The notes below the pieces were generated by a model that was not told where the DNA came from, searched no databases, and saw nothing but the letters and a program-made list of their open reading frames with translations. From assembly GCA_963775275.1 (NCBI GenBank), contig CAVZII010000004.1, positions 62,001 through 126,000 of the forward strand: a DNA stretch of 64,000 nucleotides. The letters run 5' to 3'. Position 1 is the stretch's first letter, and each line of letters starts with the position of its first letter. Position numbers and translations under genes: made by a program. Positions 1 to 8,195 of the stretch are shown piece by piece. This stretch comes from JANWHQ01 sp963775275 (lineage in GTDB: Bacteria > Pseudomonadota > Alphaproteobacteria > Caulobacterales > Caulobacteraceae).

Positions 1-1
1 G

Positions 2-1246
2 CTCGTCCTGCTGCGCGCGGACAACGGGATAGACTGTATCGTCGCCCTGCTGGCTGCGCTCAGGGCCAGCCATGCGCTCTTCCTCGTCGGACGATCGGCC
101 CCGACGGGGGCGGTCCTCCGCCTCCTCGACGAATACAGGCCCGACCTTGTGATCTCGGACGCCTCGGGCGCGCCGTCCGGAGACCGGTGGAGGGCGCCTT
201 CGGCGCTTTACGGCCGGTTGACCTGCACGGCCGCCAGGGCCGAGGCCGATGCGGAACCCCGCGAGGACCTGGCGCTGATCCTGTCCACCTCCGGCTCGGT
301 CGGCAGCCCAAAATCCGTGCGGCTGTCCCGGTCCAACGTCGCGGCCAACGCCGGCCAGATCGCGCAGGCCCTGCACATACGGCCGGGGTCCCGGGCGGCT
401 CTGTCGCTCCCCTTGGCCTACACCTACGGGCTCTCGGTCCTCACCAGCCACTTGCTGGCCGGCGGCGTGCTGGTGGTGCAGGACCGCTCGGTCATCGACC
501 CTCTGTTCTGGCGCGGCTGCGCCGCCGGGGCGGTCGAGACGCTGCCGACCGTGAACTTCATCCTGGACTTCATGGCGGGTCCGCGGTGGCCCGACCTGCG
601 GCCGCCAGCCCTCAAGGCGGTCACCCATTCGGGCAGCCGGATCGGAGCGAAGGCGGTTCAGTGGCTCGACGAGGTGACCCGCCAAGGGACGTTGGACGCC
701 TTCAAGATGTACGGCATGACCGAGGGGACCGCCCGCCTGTCGGTTCTGCCGTCCGAGGACTTCCCGGCCCATCCGTACAGCGTCGGCCGGCCCGTCCCGG
801 GCGGCGCGTTCGAGATCGAGGCCGATGGCCAGATCATCTACCGCGGCCCCAATGTGATGATGGGCTATGCCGAAACGCGCGCGGACCTGGCCCTCGGCGA
901 CCAGCTGCAAGGACGGCTGGAGACGGGGGACACCGGACGGCTCGACGAGGACGGGCGGCTGACGGTCACAGGGCGACTGCACCGCTTTGCGAAGATCCTC
1001 GGGCTGCGGCTGAATCTCGCCGACATGGAAGACTATCTCTCGCGCGACGGCGAAGCCGCCGTCGTCTCCGACGACCAGCGCATCGTGGTCTACCACACGC
1101 TCGCCCCGGAGGCGCCGCTCGGGACGTTGAGGGCCAGCTTCTGCGCCGAGTTCCGCCTCCCGCCGCAGATGGTGGCGTGGCGCCGCCTCGAGCGGCTGCC
1201 GAGGGCGCAAAGCGGAAAGATCCTCTATGGCGAACTCGCCTGCTGA
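2..1246 (+). CDS. AMP-binding (adenylation) enzyme, 5'-truncated by the window edge
   Basis: The reading frame is open from base 2, so the N-terminus lies outside the window; 414 residues are visible. ANL-superfamily landmarks are present in order: the P-loop-like A3 motif STSGSVGSPKS (about residues 95-105 of the fragment), YGMTEGTA (A5), TGDTGRLDEDG (A7) and a C-terminal QSGKILYGEL with the A10 lysine. Such enzymes activate a carboxylic or amino acid as acyl-AMP and pass it to CoA or a carrier-protein thiol. It is a free-standing enzyme with no fused carrier domain. A discrete carrier protein (7732-7968) and a condensation protein (5885-7559) nearby suggest it loads that carrier, which is inference. 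Substrate specificity cannot be read here. The in-frame GTG at 149 is internal, because clear coding continues upstream of it. Confidence 0.85.
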   Translation, partial: LVLLRADNGIDCIVALLAALRASHALFLVGRSAPTGAVLRLLDEYRPDLVISDASGAPSGDRWRAPSALYGRLTCTAARAEADAEPREDLALILSTSGSVGSPKSVRLSRSNVAANAGQIAQALHIRPGSRAALSLPLAYTYGLSVLTSHLLAGGVLVVQDRSVIDPLFWRGCAAGAVETLPTVNFILDFMAGPRWPDLRPPALKAVTHSGSRIGAKAVQWLDEVTRQGTLDAFKMYGMTEGTARLSVLPSEDFPAHPYSVGRPVPGGAFEIEADGQIIYRGPNVMMGYAETRADLALGDQLQGRLETGDTGRLDEDGRLTVTGRLHRFAKILGLRLNLADMEDYLSRDGEAAVVSDDQRIVVYHTLAPEAPLGTLRASFCAEFRLPPQMVAWRRLERLPRAQSGKILYGELAC

Positions 1247-1425
1247 GAATGCCGGAGGGACCGCGTCGACCGGGCGGGCGGGTGGCCCACGGACGCGCCA
1301 AGCCGCGCCCGGTCTCGCCCCACGACGCTCCCGACGGCGGCGGGCCGCTTCGCCGCAAACTCCAAATCGACACAACGCACGCCTCGTTCGACCTTGCGAC
1401 CTCGCGGCGAAGCCGACGGCGTTGA

Positions 1426-2772
1426 ATGAACAGGACGGACACTGACATGCGAGATCAAATCGAAGCCGTCTTCGACCGGATCCGTTGGCTGACGGCACGG
1501 CAGGCGACGCCGGGCATCTGCGTCCAGATTCAAGTCGAGGATGACCATTTCGCGCTCTCAGCGGGCCTGCACACCGTCCGACGCGATGCGCCCATGACGA
1601 CCGAGACGGGATTTCCGATGGGCTGCATCACCAAGTCCCTGATGGCGTTGGCTTGCGCGGAGCTTCACCGGGCCGGCCGCCTGGATCTCCACGCCCCCGT
1701 CGCCGACTACCTGCCCGAGCTGTGTGACGCGGCGGGCCGGCCGGAGGTGCGCCTGGTCCATCTGCTGAGCCACAGCGCCGGCTATGTCGAGCCACAGATC
1801 TCCTTGCCGTTTCAGGAACTGAACTGGGACCGCTTTGTCTGCTTCTTCCACGACCGCAAGCAGGCGTTTCGGCCGGGCGCGGTGTGGAGCTACACGCAGA
1901 CGGGCCACGCCATCGTCGCGCGCGTGCTCGAGAAGGTCGTGGGCGCGCCGGCTCTGGAGCACCTCAAACGCCATATCCTGGAAGACCTCGGCATCGGGCC
2001 TTCCGATATCGGCTCACGCGCCGCGAACCTGCGGGCCTGCGCCTCCTTCCACGCCTTCTCCGCGAAGACGAGCCGATACGAGCCCATAGCCGTCCCGCCT
2101 GACTCGGGATTCTTCCGGGAGTCCATCTCCGACGTCCCGCTCTCGATCCAGGAGCTTTCGACCCTCGGCCGGGCGCTGAACGAGCGAACGCTGACGCTCG
2201 TCGATCCCGAGACGATCGACCTTGCCTGCGAACCACAGATCGAGGTCGGCCCGCAGGCCGCCAGCGCCGACGCGGAGCTCATGCCCCAGGCCTATGGCCT
2301 GGGGGTCGGACGATACGGGAAATTCTGGGGACTCACGGGGTCCTATCTCGGCAGCACCTGCGCGATCCGCAGCTGCCCCAACAAGTCCGTGGTCGTCGCG
2401 ATCGCAATGAACGCCTGGACCCCGGGCATCCGCGATCGGTTGTTGAGCCGCCTCATGTCCGCGCTCGGCGGCTACGAACGCCCCGCTGAGCATGTCGCTC
2501 TCGCCTGTCCGCCGGAGGACTGGATAGGCGAGTACGAAGGTCTGAGCCTCGAGTCAGGCGTCATGACCATCACGCGGCGGGACGACGGCGTCGAATGCGC
2601 GATCCGCCAACAGCGCGGCGAGAAGAGAGTTGTTCTCGCCCGTCGCCCCGACGGACGATACGGCGTCCGGGCAAGCAGGCCCGTCTCGCTCGGATTCCAC
2701 CGTGAACCCGGATCCGGCGCGGCCTATGTCCGTGTCGGGGCCTCCGCCTTCCGGAAGGCGGCCGCCGGCTGA
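1426..2772 (+). CDS. Beta-lactamase-fold hydrolase/transacylase with Cys in place of the catalytic Ser
   Basis: A 448-residue protein of the class C beta-lactamase/DD-peptidase/esterase family. The fold is recognised from FPMGCITK followed by AGRLDLHAPVADYLPEL, a YTQTGH segment and YGLGVGRYG. In this family the first motif is SxxK. Here it reads C-I-T-K (Cys67, Lys70), with Cys encoded by TGC at 1624-1626. The second motif, normally YxN, is Y-T-Q (156-158), and the third, normally HxG or KTG, is L-T-G (303-305). Lys70 and Tyr156 are kept. No signal peptide is seen, so it is probably cytosolic. It lies 179 bp after the adenylation gene on the same strand, so a role as a transacylase, thioesterase-like or peptide-tailoring enzyme is plausible, as is loss of activity. 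The start at 1426 has no clear ribosome site. ATG 1447, preceded by AGGA, is an alternative. Confidence 0.8.
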   Translation: MNRTDTDMRDQIEAVFDRIRWLTARQATPGICVQIQVEDDHFALSAGLHTVRRDAPMTTETGFPMGCITKSLMALACAELHRAGRLDLHAPVADYLPELCDAAGRPEVRLVHLLSHSAGYVEPQISLPFQELNWDRFVCFFHDRKQAFRPGAVWSYTQTGHAIVARVLEKVVGAPALEHLKRHILEDLGIGPSDIGSRAANLRACASFHAFSAKTSRYEPIAVPPDSGFFRESISDVPLSIQELSTLGRALNERTLTLVDPETIDLACEPQIEVGPQAASADAELMPQAYGLGVGRYGKFWGLTGSYLGSTCAIRSCPNKSVVVAIAMNAWTPGIRDRLLSRLMSALGGYERPAEHVALACPPEDWIGEYEGLSLESGVMTITRRDDGVECAIRQQRGEKRVVLARRPDGRYGVRASRPVSLGFHREPGSGAAYVRVGASAFRKAAAG

Positions 2773-2831
2773 GGCCGCGAACCGCCCGGCGATCAATGCG
2801 ACGTCGGATTCGGGCGATGGCGCCAGCGAGT

Positions 2832-3086
2832 CTACTGAAGACTGCTCAATCTCTCGCTCAAGGGCCGCCAGGGCGCCTGCTTCCTATTGAGCAACGCCCT
2901 CATGGCGAGGAATACGCTGGAGATGATCGCGCCTTCCGCCGTCAAACCCATGGCATCCGAGGCGTTGTCCAATATAGCGTTCATTTCCGGAATGCTGACG
3001 ATGCCCTTCTCAATCAACACCGCCAGCAGCAGCCCCGCTGCAGCATCCGTTCGAGCCATTATCACAGCAAGCTCGTCTTCACTCAT
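2832..3086 (-). CDS. Small helical hypothetical protein (84 aa)
   Basis: The start at 3086 is chosen because a strong GGGGGAG ribosome site sits 9 bases upstream of the ATG; a longer frame to 3170 lacks one. The product is 84 residues, mostly predicted helix, with alternating charged and aliphatic stretches (MARTDAAAGLLLAVLIEKG, then MNAILDNASDAMGL) and a basic tail. I do not recognise the family, and there is no convincing signal peptide or membrane segment. It is transcribed divergently from the MucR-like regulator across a 276-bp gap. It could be a small accessory protein of the biosynthetic locus or unrelated to it. Confidence 0.5.
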   Translation of the reverse strand: MSEDELAVIMARTDAAAGLLLAVLIEKGIVSIPEMNAILDNASDAMGLTAEGAIISSVFLAMRALLNRKQAPWRPLSERLSSLQ

Positions 3087-3362
3087 CCGACAGGGCTCCC
3101 CCAAGGACCTCTGGTGCGACGCGTCCGGCCAACGAACTGCGGTTAAAGCCGCTTCAATCTCAAATTGCAACTGCGAATTCCCATCACATTGATTGTCGCC
3201 TGAATGGCGTCTTCCTGACCACTGAAACCGCGCGGCGCCCGCGGCGCATGAGTTGAGCGGCCGAGCTGGCGCCTCTTGGAATTCTGTGTGTCAATCCTAC
3301 ATGAATGCGGTACGATCGACCGGGATTCGGCGTTCGCCGCGTATACAAGGTCCACCATTAGA

Positions 3363-3926
3363 ATGAGCGACAGAACCATTCTCGCCCGACTTACCGCGGA
3401 ACTTGTTTCATCCTATGTGGGCAGCCGGTCTCTGTCCGACGTCGAGCTCGAGAGCGCAATGGAGCGGCTGCCCGCCCTGATCGGCCGTGTACACGAGGCG
3501 CTACTCAAGATCATCATCGAAACCCCGGAGGTCGAGCTCACGGAATCGGAGGAAAGCTCCGTGATCCGGCTAGCGCCGAAGGCCTCGCGGCTGGCGCCGC
3601 CGGCCGAGACCGTGTTCGATGACCACCTGATCTGCCTCGAGGACGGTCAATCCTTCAGGACATTGAAGCGTCACCTTGCGGTCCATCACGGCCTTTCGCC
3701 CGAGCAATACAGGAAGAAGTGGAGCCTGCCGGACAACTACCCGATGGCGGCGCCGGCGTACGCGGCCTCCAGGGCTGCGATCGCCAAGAATATCGGGCTG
3801 GGGGCGAATGGCCGAGGCGGGAAGCCCGAGGTCATGAACGGGCGGCAGACCAAGAGCCGGGCTGGCGGCAAGTCCTCCCGCGCCGTTGCGCCCAGCCGCT
3901 CGAAGCAGCGCGCGACTAGCCGCTGA
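3363..3926 (+). CDS. MucR/Ros-family transcriptional regulator
   Basis: 187 residues from ATG 3363; an in-frame extension to 3276 lacks family similarity. The central block has the Ros/MucR signature: DDHLICLEDG, then SFRTLKRHLAVHHGLSPEQYRKKW, then LPDNYPMAAPAY, ending in AKNIGLG. The Cys and the two His fit the single zinc-finger-like DNA-binding domain, in which the first zinc ligand is often replaced in MucR proteins. The C-terminal 40 residues are basic and Ser/Arg/Lys-rich, a longer tail than usual. MucR/Ros proteins bind AT-rich sequences and control exopolysaccharide, cell-cycle or virulence genes in alphaproteobacteria. Its place inside the biosynthetic locus makes it a candidate local regulator. 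It converges on the SDR gene, with an 11-bp overlap of the 3' ends. Confidence 0.85.
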   Translation: MSDRTILARLTAELVSSYVGSRSLSDVELESAMERLPALIGRVHEALLKIIIETPEVELTESEESSVIRLAPKASRLAPPAETVFDDHLICLEDGQSFRTLKRHLAVHHGLSPEQYRKKWSLPDNYPMAAPAYAASRAAIAKNIGLGANGRGGKPEVMNGRQTKSRAGGKSSRAVAPSRSKQRATSR

Positions 3927-4860
3927 TCGTCGACGCCGCCGGCGTGGCCGTAGCACGCAGCGCGGCGATCCGCCGGGCTTTCGCCTGGGCGCCGCGGATG
4001 CTCTGACGGCGCATCTCTTCGATCTCGAGGCGCGCGTCCGGGGCGGCGCCGCCCGGCAGGGCGGCGATCATCTCGGCGTGAAGCTCGGCGAGATCCTCGG
4101 CGAACTCCGGGTGGGTGAAGACGTAGAGCTGGTTCGCCTTGACCGCTTCGACGGTCATCCGTCCGACCGCGTCGGGCGAGAGCCCCACGCTCAGCAGATC
4201 CTTGACCATGTCCTTCATCGCCGCGGCTCCCGGCATTCCGGTGGCGGCCAGAGCAGCCGGCCGGCCCAGATAGGCCTCATGAATGTTGGAGTTCACAAGG
4301 CCCGGAGACACAAGGGAGACGCCGATGCCGTGCTTGGCGAGGCTATAGTAGAGCGACTCGGTGATGCCGCGCGCCGCACACTTGGAAGCCGAATAGATTC
4401 CCGAGTCCGGTCCGGGCAGGAAGCCGGCCATCGAGCCGACTGTGATGACGTGCCCGCCGCGGCCCCGTTCGATCATCGCCGGCAGAAACGCGTTGAGGCA
4501 GTTGATGACGCCTCCCACATTGACGCCAAAGGCCCAGTCCCAGTCCTCGAACGTCGCGCGCTCCATAGGCCCGAACATGGACACGCCAGCGCTGTTGCAG
4601 AGGATGTCGACCGGCCCGAGCGTCCCGGTCACTTCGGCGGCCGATCGCTGCACGGCGAGCCGATCGGTGACGTCCAGCCGCACGGCCAGGGCGTCCGCGC
4701 CAAGGGACCGGAGTCGCCCGAGCGCTTCATCCCTGTGGTCCTCCCTGCGGTAGGTGAAGGCGATGCGCGCGCCCTCCGCCGCCAGCGCCCTGGCGATGCC
4801 AAGGCCGATGCCGCTCGAACCGCCAGCGACAAAAGCGACAGCGTTGTTGATCGACCTCAT
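3916..4860 (-). CDS. SDR-family NAD(P)-dependent oxidoreductase of the biosynthetic locus
   Basis: 314 residues. A classical short-chain dehydrogenase: cofactor motif GGSSGIG (residues 13-19), NSAG in place of the usual NNAG (89-92), catalytic Ser in VGS (143), and YSASK giving Tyr156 and Lys160. The usual 250-residue core is followed by a 60-residue extension ending in an Arg/Ala-rich segment. Arg residues after the second strand (TYRRE) favour NADP over NAD, which is inference. It lies 65 bp downstream of the CmcJ-like gene on the same strand and is probably co-transcribed with it and the condensation gene. A ketoreductase or alcohol-oxidation tailoring step is the simplest role. Confidence 0.85.
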   Translation of the reverse strand: MRSINNAVAFVAGGSSGIGLGIARALAAEGARIAFTYRREDHRDEALGRLRSLGADALAVRLDVTDRLAVQRSAAEVTGTLGPVDILCNSAGVSMFGPMERATFEDWDWAFGVNVGGVINCLNAFLPAMIERGRGGHVITVGSMAGFLPGPDSGIYSASKCAARGITESLYYSLAKHGIGVSLVSPGLVNSNIHEAYLGRPAALAATGMPGAAAMKDMVKDLLSVGLSPDAVGRMTVEAVKANQLYVFTHPEFAEDLAELHAEMIAALPGGAAPDARLEIEEMRRQSIRGAQAKARRIAALRATATPAASTISG

Positions 4861-4925
4861 CTGCCTTTCTCCTCCTTGTGACGCCGCAAAGGGGGCCCAC
4901 GGCGACCCCGCGCGCGCGGTCGCGA

Positions 4926-5796
4926 TCAGCGGAACAGGGCGACGGTCCTCATCTCCACGCTCCAGCGGGGCGCGGCGCGCTCGGGACAGGCCGGGTTGTC
5001 GAAGGCGCCGTGAAAGACGCCCGCGGTCGGGCGGTCGAGCTCGCCGCCAAGAAAGATCAGCAGCTCATCCGTGGACAGGTCGGGGAAGAACCACCAGCGA
5101 TGCTCAGGGCTATAGTCGAGCACCTGGATCTCGAAATATCCGACGTCTCCGAGCGGGTAGAAGCCATTCACGATGGACACATCCTCGGGCCTCACGCTGC
5201 GAACGTCGCAAAGAGCAAGCGGAGTGTCCTGGGGTGGCGGCGTGATGCTGCGCCACGTGTTGTAGACGCAGACCCGGGAGCAGCCGGCGATCTGGGCGGG
5301 CGACACGCCCGCATACCGGTGCAGGTGATCCCGCAGCGACGCCCCGCTGAAATCGAGGTGCAGGTGGCGAGCGGCGCCTGGGATGTTCAGCTGCCGCTTC
5401 CGCTCGCCGGGATCGGTGATCCGTACGGCCGGCGGGAAGCCGACGACCTCGGCGGCGCCGGAGATTTCCCGCACCGCGTCGATAACCTCGGCGGCATAGC
5501 GGGTGATCAGTTGCGGCACGTCGAGGAATTCCGTGAACAGGGTGGGCCGCCGGACGACGGCGAAGCCTTCGGTCGCGAGCGACGGGGCGCGGCTGACGCT
5601 TCGGACGTTGCGGACCAGGACCTTCTCGGGACGCAGGTCCAGGTTGGACTGGCTCTCATCCAGGATATGGGTGAACTGGAAGCCCTCGCGCCGGGCGACG
5701 TAGGTCAGGGCGGCTTCCACGCCGACCGGAGAACTCCTGCAAACCAACGTCGACGCCCGCCGCCTCCGCGGGCCGCAGTTCGCTCTCGCCTAGCAT
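4926..5796 (-). CDS. CmcJ/NvfI-like oxidoreductase, with probable frameshift near the N-terminus
   Basis: The long frame (ending at 4926) shows the family hallmarks: VEAALTYVA near the start, HLDFSGAS with a His-x-Asp pair, CVYNTWRSI, PLALCDVRSV, and FHGAFDNP near the C-terminus. The family is named for CmcJ, a partner in cephamycin 7-methoxylation, and for NvfI, a fungal Fe/2-oxoglutarate-type enzyme in meroterpenoid synthesis; members tailor secondary metabolites by oxidation. In this frame the only upstream starts are TTG 5747 (no ribosome site) and internal GTG codons. One frame over, ATG 5796 has GGGAGA upstream at good spacing and opens a plausible peptide. Joining the two needs a one-base shift around 5725-5745, so a sequencing error is likely. 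Family assignment rests on motif memory, not a search. Confidence 0.7.
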
Positions 5797-5884
5797 TTGT
5801 GTCTCCCAGGATTGCTGGCGCGACGCGACGTATCGCGCTTGCGTCCGCTCAACATGCGCGGCGCAGACCAAGCCGCCCGCGCGC

Positions 5885-7559
5885 CTATGCCGCCGCGCGA
5901 GCGCAAATGGCTTCACCCACCGTGATCGACGGCTGGTCGCAGATGAGGGTGATGAGCTCGGTCAATCGTGTCGACAACCGATGCATCGTGCCGGGCGCCA
6001 CGAGCCGGGAGTTGTAGTTCCATGCGCACATTGGGCGCCGACGGATCAGGAAGTTGAGGCACAGGTCCCCCGGGTTGGCGACGGCGTGGTAGGCCGCCGG
6101 CGCCGGAACGAAGCGCAGCTGTCCAGAATCCGGGCCTTGCCCTCGCGGGCTGGAGCGTTCCTCGACGGTCCCTCGCACGGCCGGGGTTCCCGGCGTCGTG
6201 CTGGCCGATATCGTACTGGCCGACGTCGTGCTGGCGCCGAGGATGTCGAAGTTCACGACGTTGAAGGTGAAGGCGGCCAGACGATCGGGGTCGGCCGCCG
6301 GGCGATGGGGGTATGCCTCCAGCAGACCCGCCCAGTCGAGCGGCTCCGCACGGCATTCGCGCACGACGGCCGCGGTCCTGGTCACGTGACGCTCAAGAAC
6401 TCTCGTCGTGGCGGACACGCATCGCGATCGGCAACGGGGTCGCGAAGAAGCTGCAGAGCTCCGCCTGTTCGGGCCGCCATCGCCCGCTGTCGAGCATGAG
6501 CGCCACGGGCGTGTCACATTCGCTCTCCTCGACCAGCAGCAGCATGATGGCGGCGATGACGATATTGCCCGCGGTCGCCCCCAGCTTGGGGGCCGCGTCG
6601 CAAAGGCGCGGCATGATCTCCGGATCGAGATCCACATTGTGGACGGCGTCGCAGATCTCATGGTCACCAGTCCGTGGCTCATCCACGCGCGCCGACACCG
6701 GTCGGGACGGCGCCTCAGAGAGCCAACGGCGCCACCGCAGGGCCGCCAGGCGTCGCCGCGCCTTCTGGCGCGTGCTCTGCTCCCAGTCCAGATATCCAAA
6801 GTACAGCCGTCCCCGATCCCGCCAGGGGGCGTCGTCACCGGGGCCTGCGTTGTAGGCGGCGATAAAGTCCCGAGTGACGATCGGCGCTGACCACCCGTCG
6901 ATGATGATATGATTACAGACGATCTGGAGGAGGTGTCTGTTCTCGGCCCAGCGATACAGGGTCGCGCGGGACAACTTCCCGCCGAAGAACTCGAAAGGCG
7001 CCTGCTCTTCCTCGTCGAGCAGCTGCAGGACCGCCGCCTCCTTCAGGCCGAGGATGTCGCGGTAGCCCACCTGCATCTCGTCGACAGGATGGAACCCAAC
7101 CTTGGGCGCGCTTCGCTCCAGCCGAGCACGCAGGGCGGGATGCTTCAGCACAACCCGCCGAAACGCCCGCGCCACCGCCCGGATGTCGATCAGGCCGAGG
7201 CAACGCAGCCGGATCGCTTGATTGGTCGTGGAGACGGCCGCAAAGGCGCGCGGATCAGGATGGCTGGCGCCCGACCACAATCCCAGTTGCGGCGCCGTCA
7301 GATCGAAGAGCCGGTCAGGACCGGGACATTCGCCAAGCGGGTCTATGGGTCGGACATCGAGCAGCTCCTGAAGATCCCGCTGACGCTCCCCGATCCAGTT
7401 GCGGTCGTCCTCGGAGAGCTGGTCCGCATCGCCGATGAACGAGACGCGGCCGCCGCCCGCCCGCAGGTGAATCCCCCTGGCCTCCAGGTCGGCGAGTCCT
7501 CGAACGGCCTCGTCAAGAGCATCAGTGGAGACGTGGCATCCGGGCATCGGCTCATCCAC
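5885..7559 (-). CDS. Nonribosomal peptide condensation-domain protein with TubC-like docking domain (frameshifted)
   Basis: Residues 12-70 resemble the TubC N-terminal docking domain (ALDEAVRGLADLEARGIHL, RDLQELL), which pairs NRPS/PKS subunits. A condensation domain follows: LFDLTAPQLGLW (C1-like), then N-H-I-I-I-D-G at 216-222 (the HHxxxDG motif with the first His replaced, the second kept), and ATPLPIAMRVRH (C5-like). The frame then breaks around 6392-6400. Reading resumes one frame over with RVLERHVTRTAAVV and runs to 5885 (LITLICDQP near the end). The span of 1675 bp equals 558 codons plus one base, consistent with a one-base insertion. No A, PCP or TE domain is fused. The start used is GTG 7559; ATG 7547 is possible. 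It probably condenses substrate held on the free carrier protein. The C-terminal half contains a short Ser/Thr-rich repeat. Confidence 0.8.
6195..6239. repeat. Three 15-bp tandem repeats inside the condensation gene
   Basis: Three consecutive 15-bp units begin at 6195, 6210 and 6225 (GTCGTGCTGGCCGAT, ATCGTACTGGCCGAC, GTCGTGCTGGCGCCG). On the coding strand they encode a Ser/Thr/Ala-rich insert (S-T-T-S-A, S-T-I-S-A, S-T-T-P-G) in the C-terminal half of the condensation domain. The unit is a multiple of three, so copy-number change would keep frame. Confidence 0.7.
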
Positions 7560-7731
7560 TCCAGGCCGCTCGAGGCGAGCCCCGCCCCGACACTCTACGC
7601 CGCTTCATTCAAGCCGGAGGGCGATTCCGCCCGCCGCCATTTCATTTATTTTGAACTCAACCGCCACTGGACGGCATGTTTTTTCGACTATAAGACACAC
7701 TTAATCAACATTCAACTGCCAGCGCGGATCG
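7560..7731. promoter_or_regulatory. Divergent intergenic region between condensation gene and carrier protein
   Basis: 172 bp separate the two divergent start codons. The part from 7640 to 7715 is much richer in A and T than its surroundings and contains TATAAG at 7689-7694 facing the carrier gene, with only a weak CTGGAC-like element 16 bp upstream. AT-rich DNA of this kind is what MucR/Ros proteins bind, so regulation by the MucR-like protein at 3363-3926 is possible. The exact promoters are not resolved. Confidence 0.4.
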
Positions 7732-7968
7732 ATGGAAATGACGCATCGCGGGGAGATGACCCAGATATGGAGCGAGGTCCTGGGTTGCGGCGAGATTCAG
7801 GACTCCGACACATTCTTCGAGCTCGGCGGGGACTCGGTTCTGGCCATGAGCTTGGTCTTTCGCATCCAAGAGCAGCTCGGACTGACCGCCGAAGTGTTCG
7901 AAGTCTTCGAACACCCCCGCTTCAGCGACTTCTTGGAGCGAATGAACAGTCTTCGCGCCGAAGCCTGA
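7732..7968 (+). CDS. Stand-alone peptidyl/acyl carrier protein
   Basis: A 78-residue single carrier domain. The phosphopantetheine attachment motif is LGGDSVLAM with Ser35. It is preceded by IWSEVLG and DTFFELGG, the usual helix 1 and loop signature of NRPS carrier proteins, and followed by EVFEVFEHPRFSDFLERM (helices 3-4). GGDS, rather than the GxDS typical of fatty-acid ACPs, and the VFEHPR segment favour an NRPS-type PCP. It is divergent from the condensation gene and is the only carrier seen in the window, so it is the likely acceptor for the adenylation enzyme at the left edge. No strong ribosome site precedes ATG 7732; ATG 7738 is an alternative. Confidence 0.88.
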   Translation: MEMTHRGEMTQIWSEVLGCGEIQDSDTFFELGGDSVLAMSLVFRIQEQLGLTAEVFEVFEHPRFSDFLERMNSLRAEA

Positions 7969-8195
7969 GCGCAGCCCCGCCGCGCTCCGTGCAATGCGAT
8001 GCTCGACCGATGCGAGCACCGCTCGACGGCCGGCGGCGGCCTGGCCCATCCTTGGTTCTCCTGGCCGCAGACGACGCCTGACGTAGCGCGCAGGGAGCTT
8101 CGTCCTGGGGCGATCAGCCCGCCCCCGTGTTCTCTCCGCGCGCCGCTTGCACTACATGAGCCGGACATGACCCGGCCGCGCCTACGTTCCGCGAG

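Noticed and set aside
149..1246. GTG 149 as the start of the adenylation gene.
   Set aside because: The upstream codons 2-148 read as protein typical of the family (ALRASHALFLVGRS, LRLLDEYRPDLVI), so the gene begins beyond the window.
1636..1638. Ser71 as a replacement nucleophile of the hydrolase.
   Set aside because: The nucleophile of this fold is three residues before the Lys; Ser71 is just after the Lys and would not be placed correctly without other changes.
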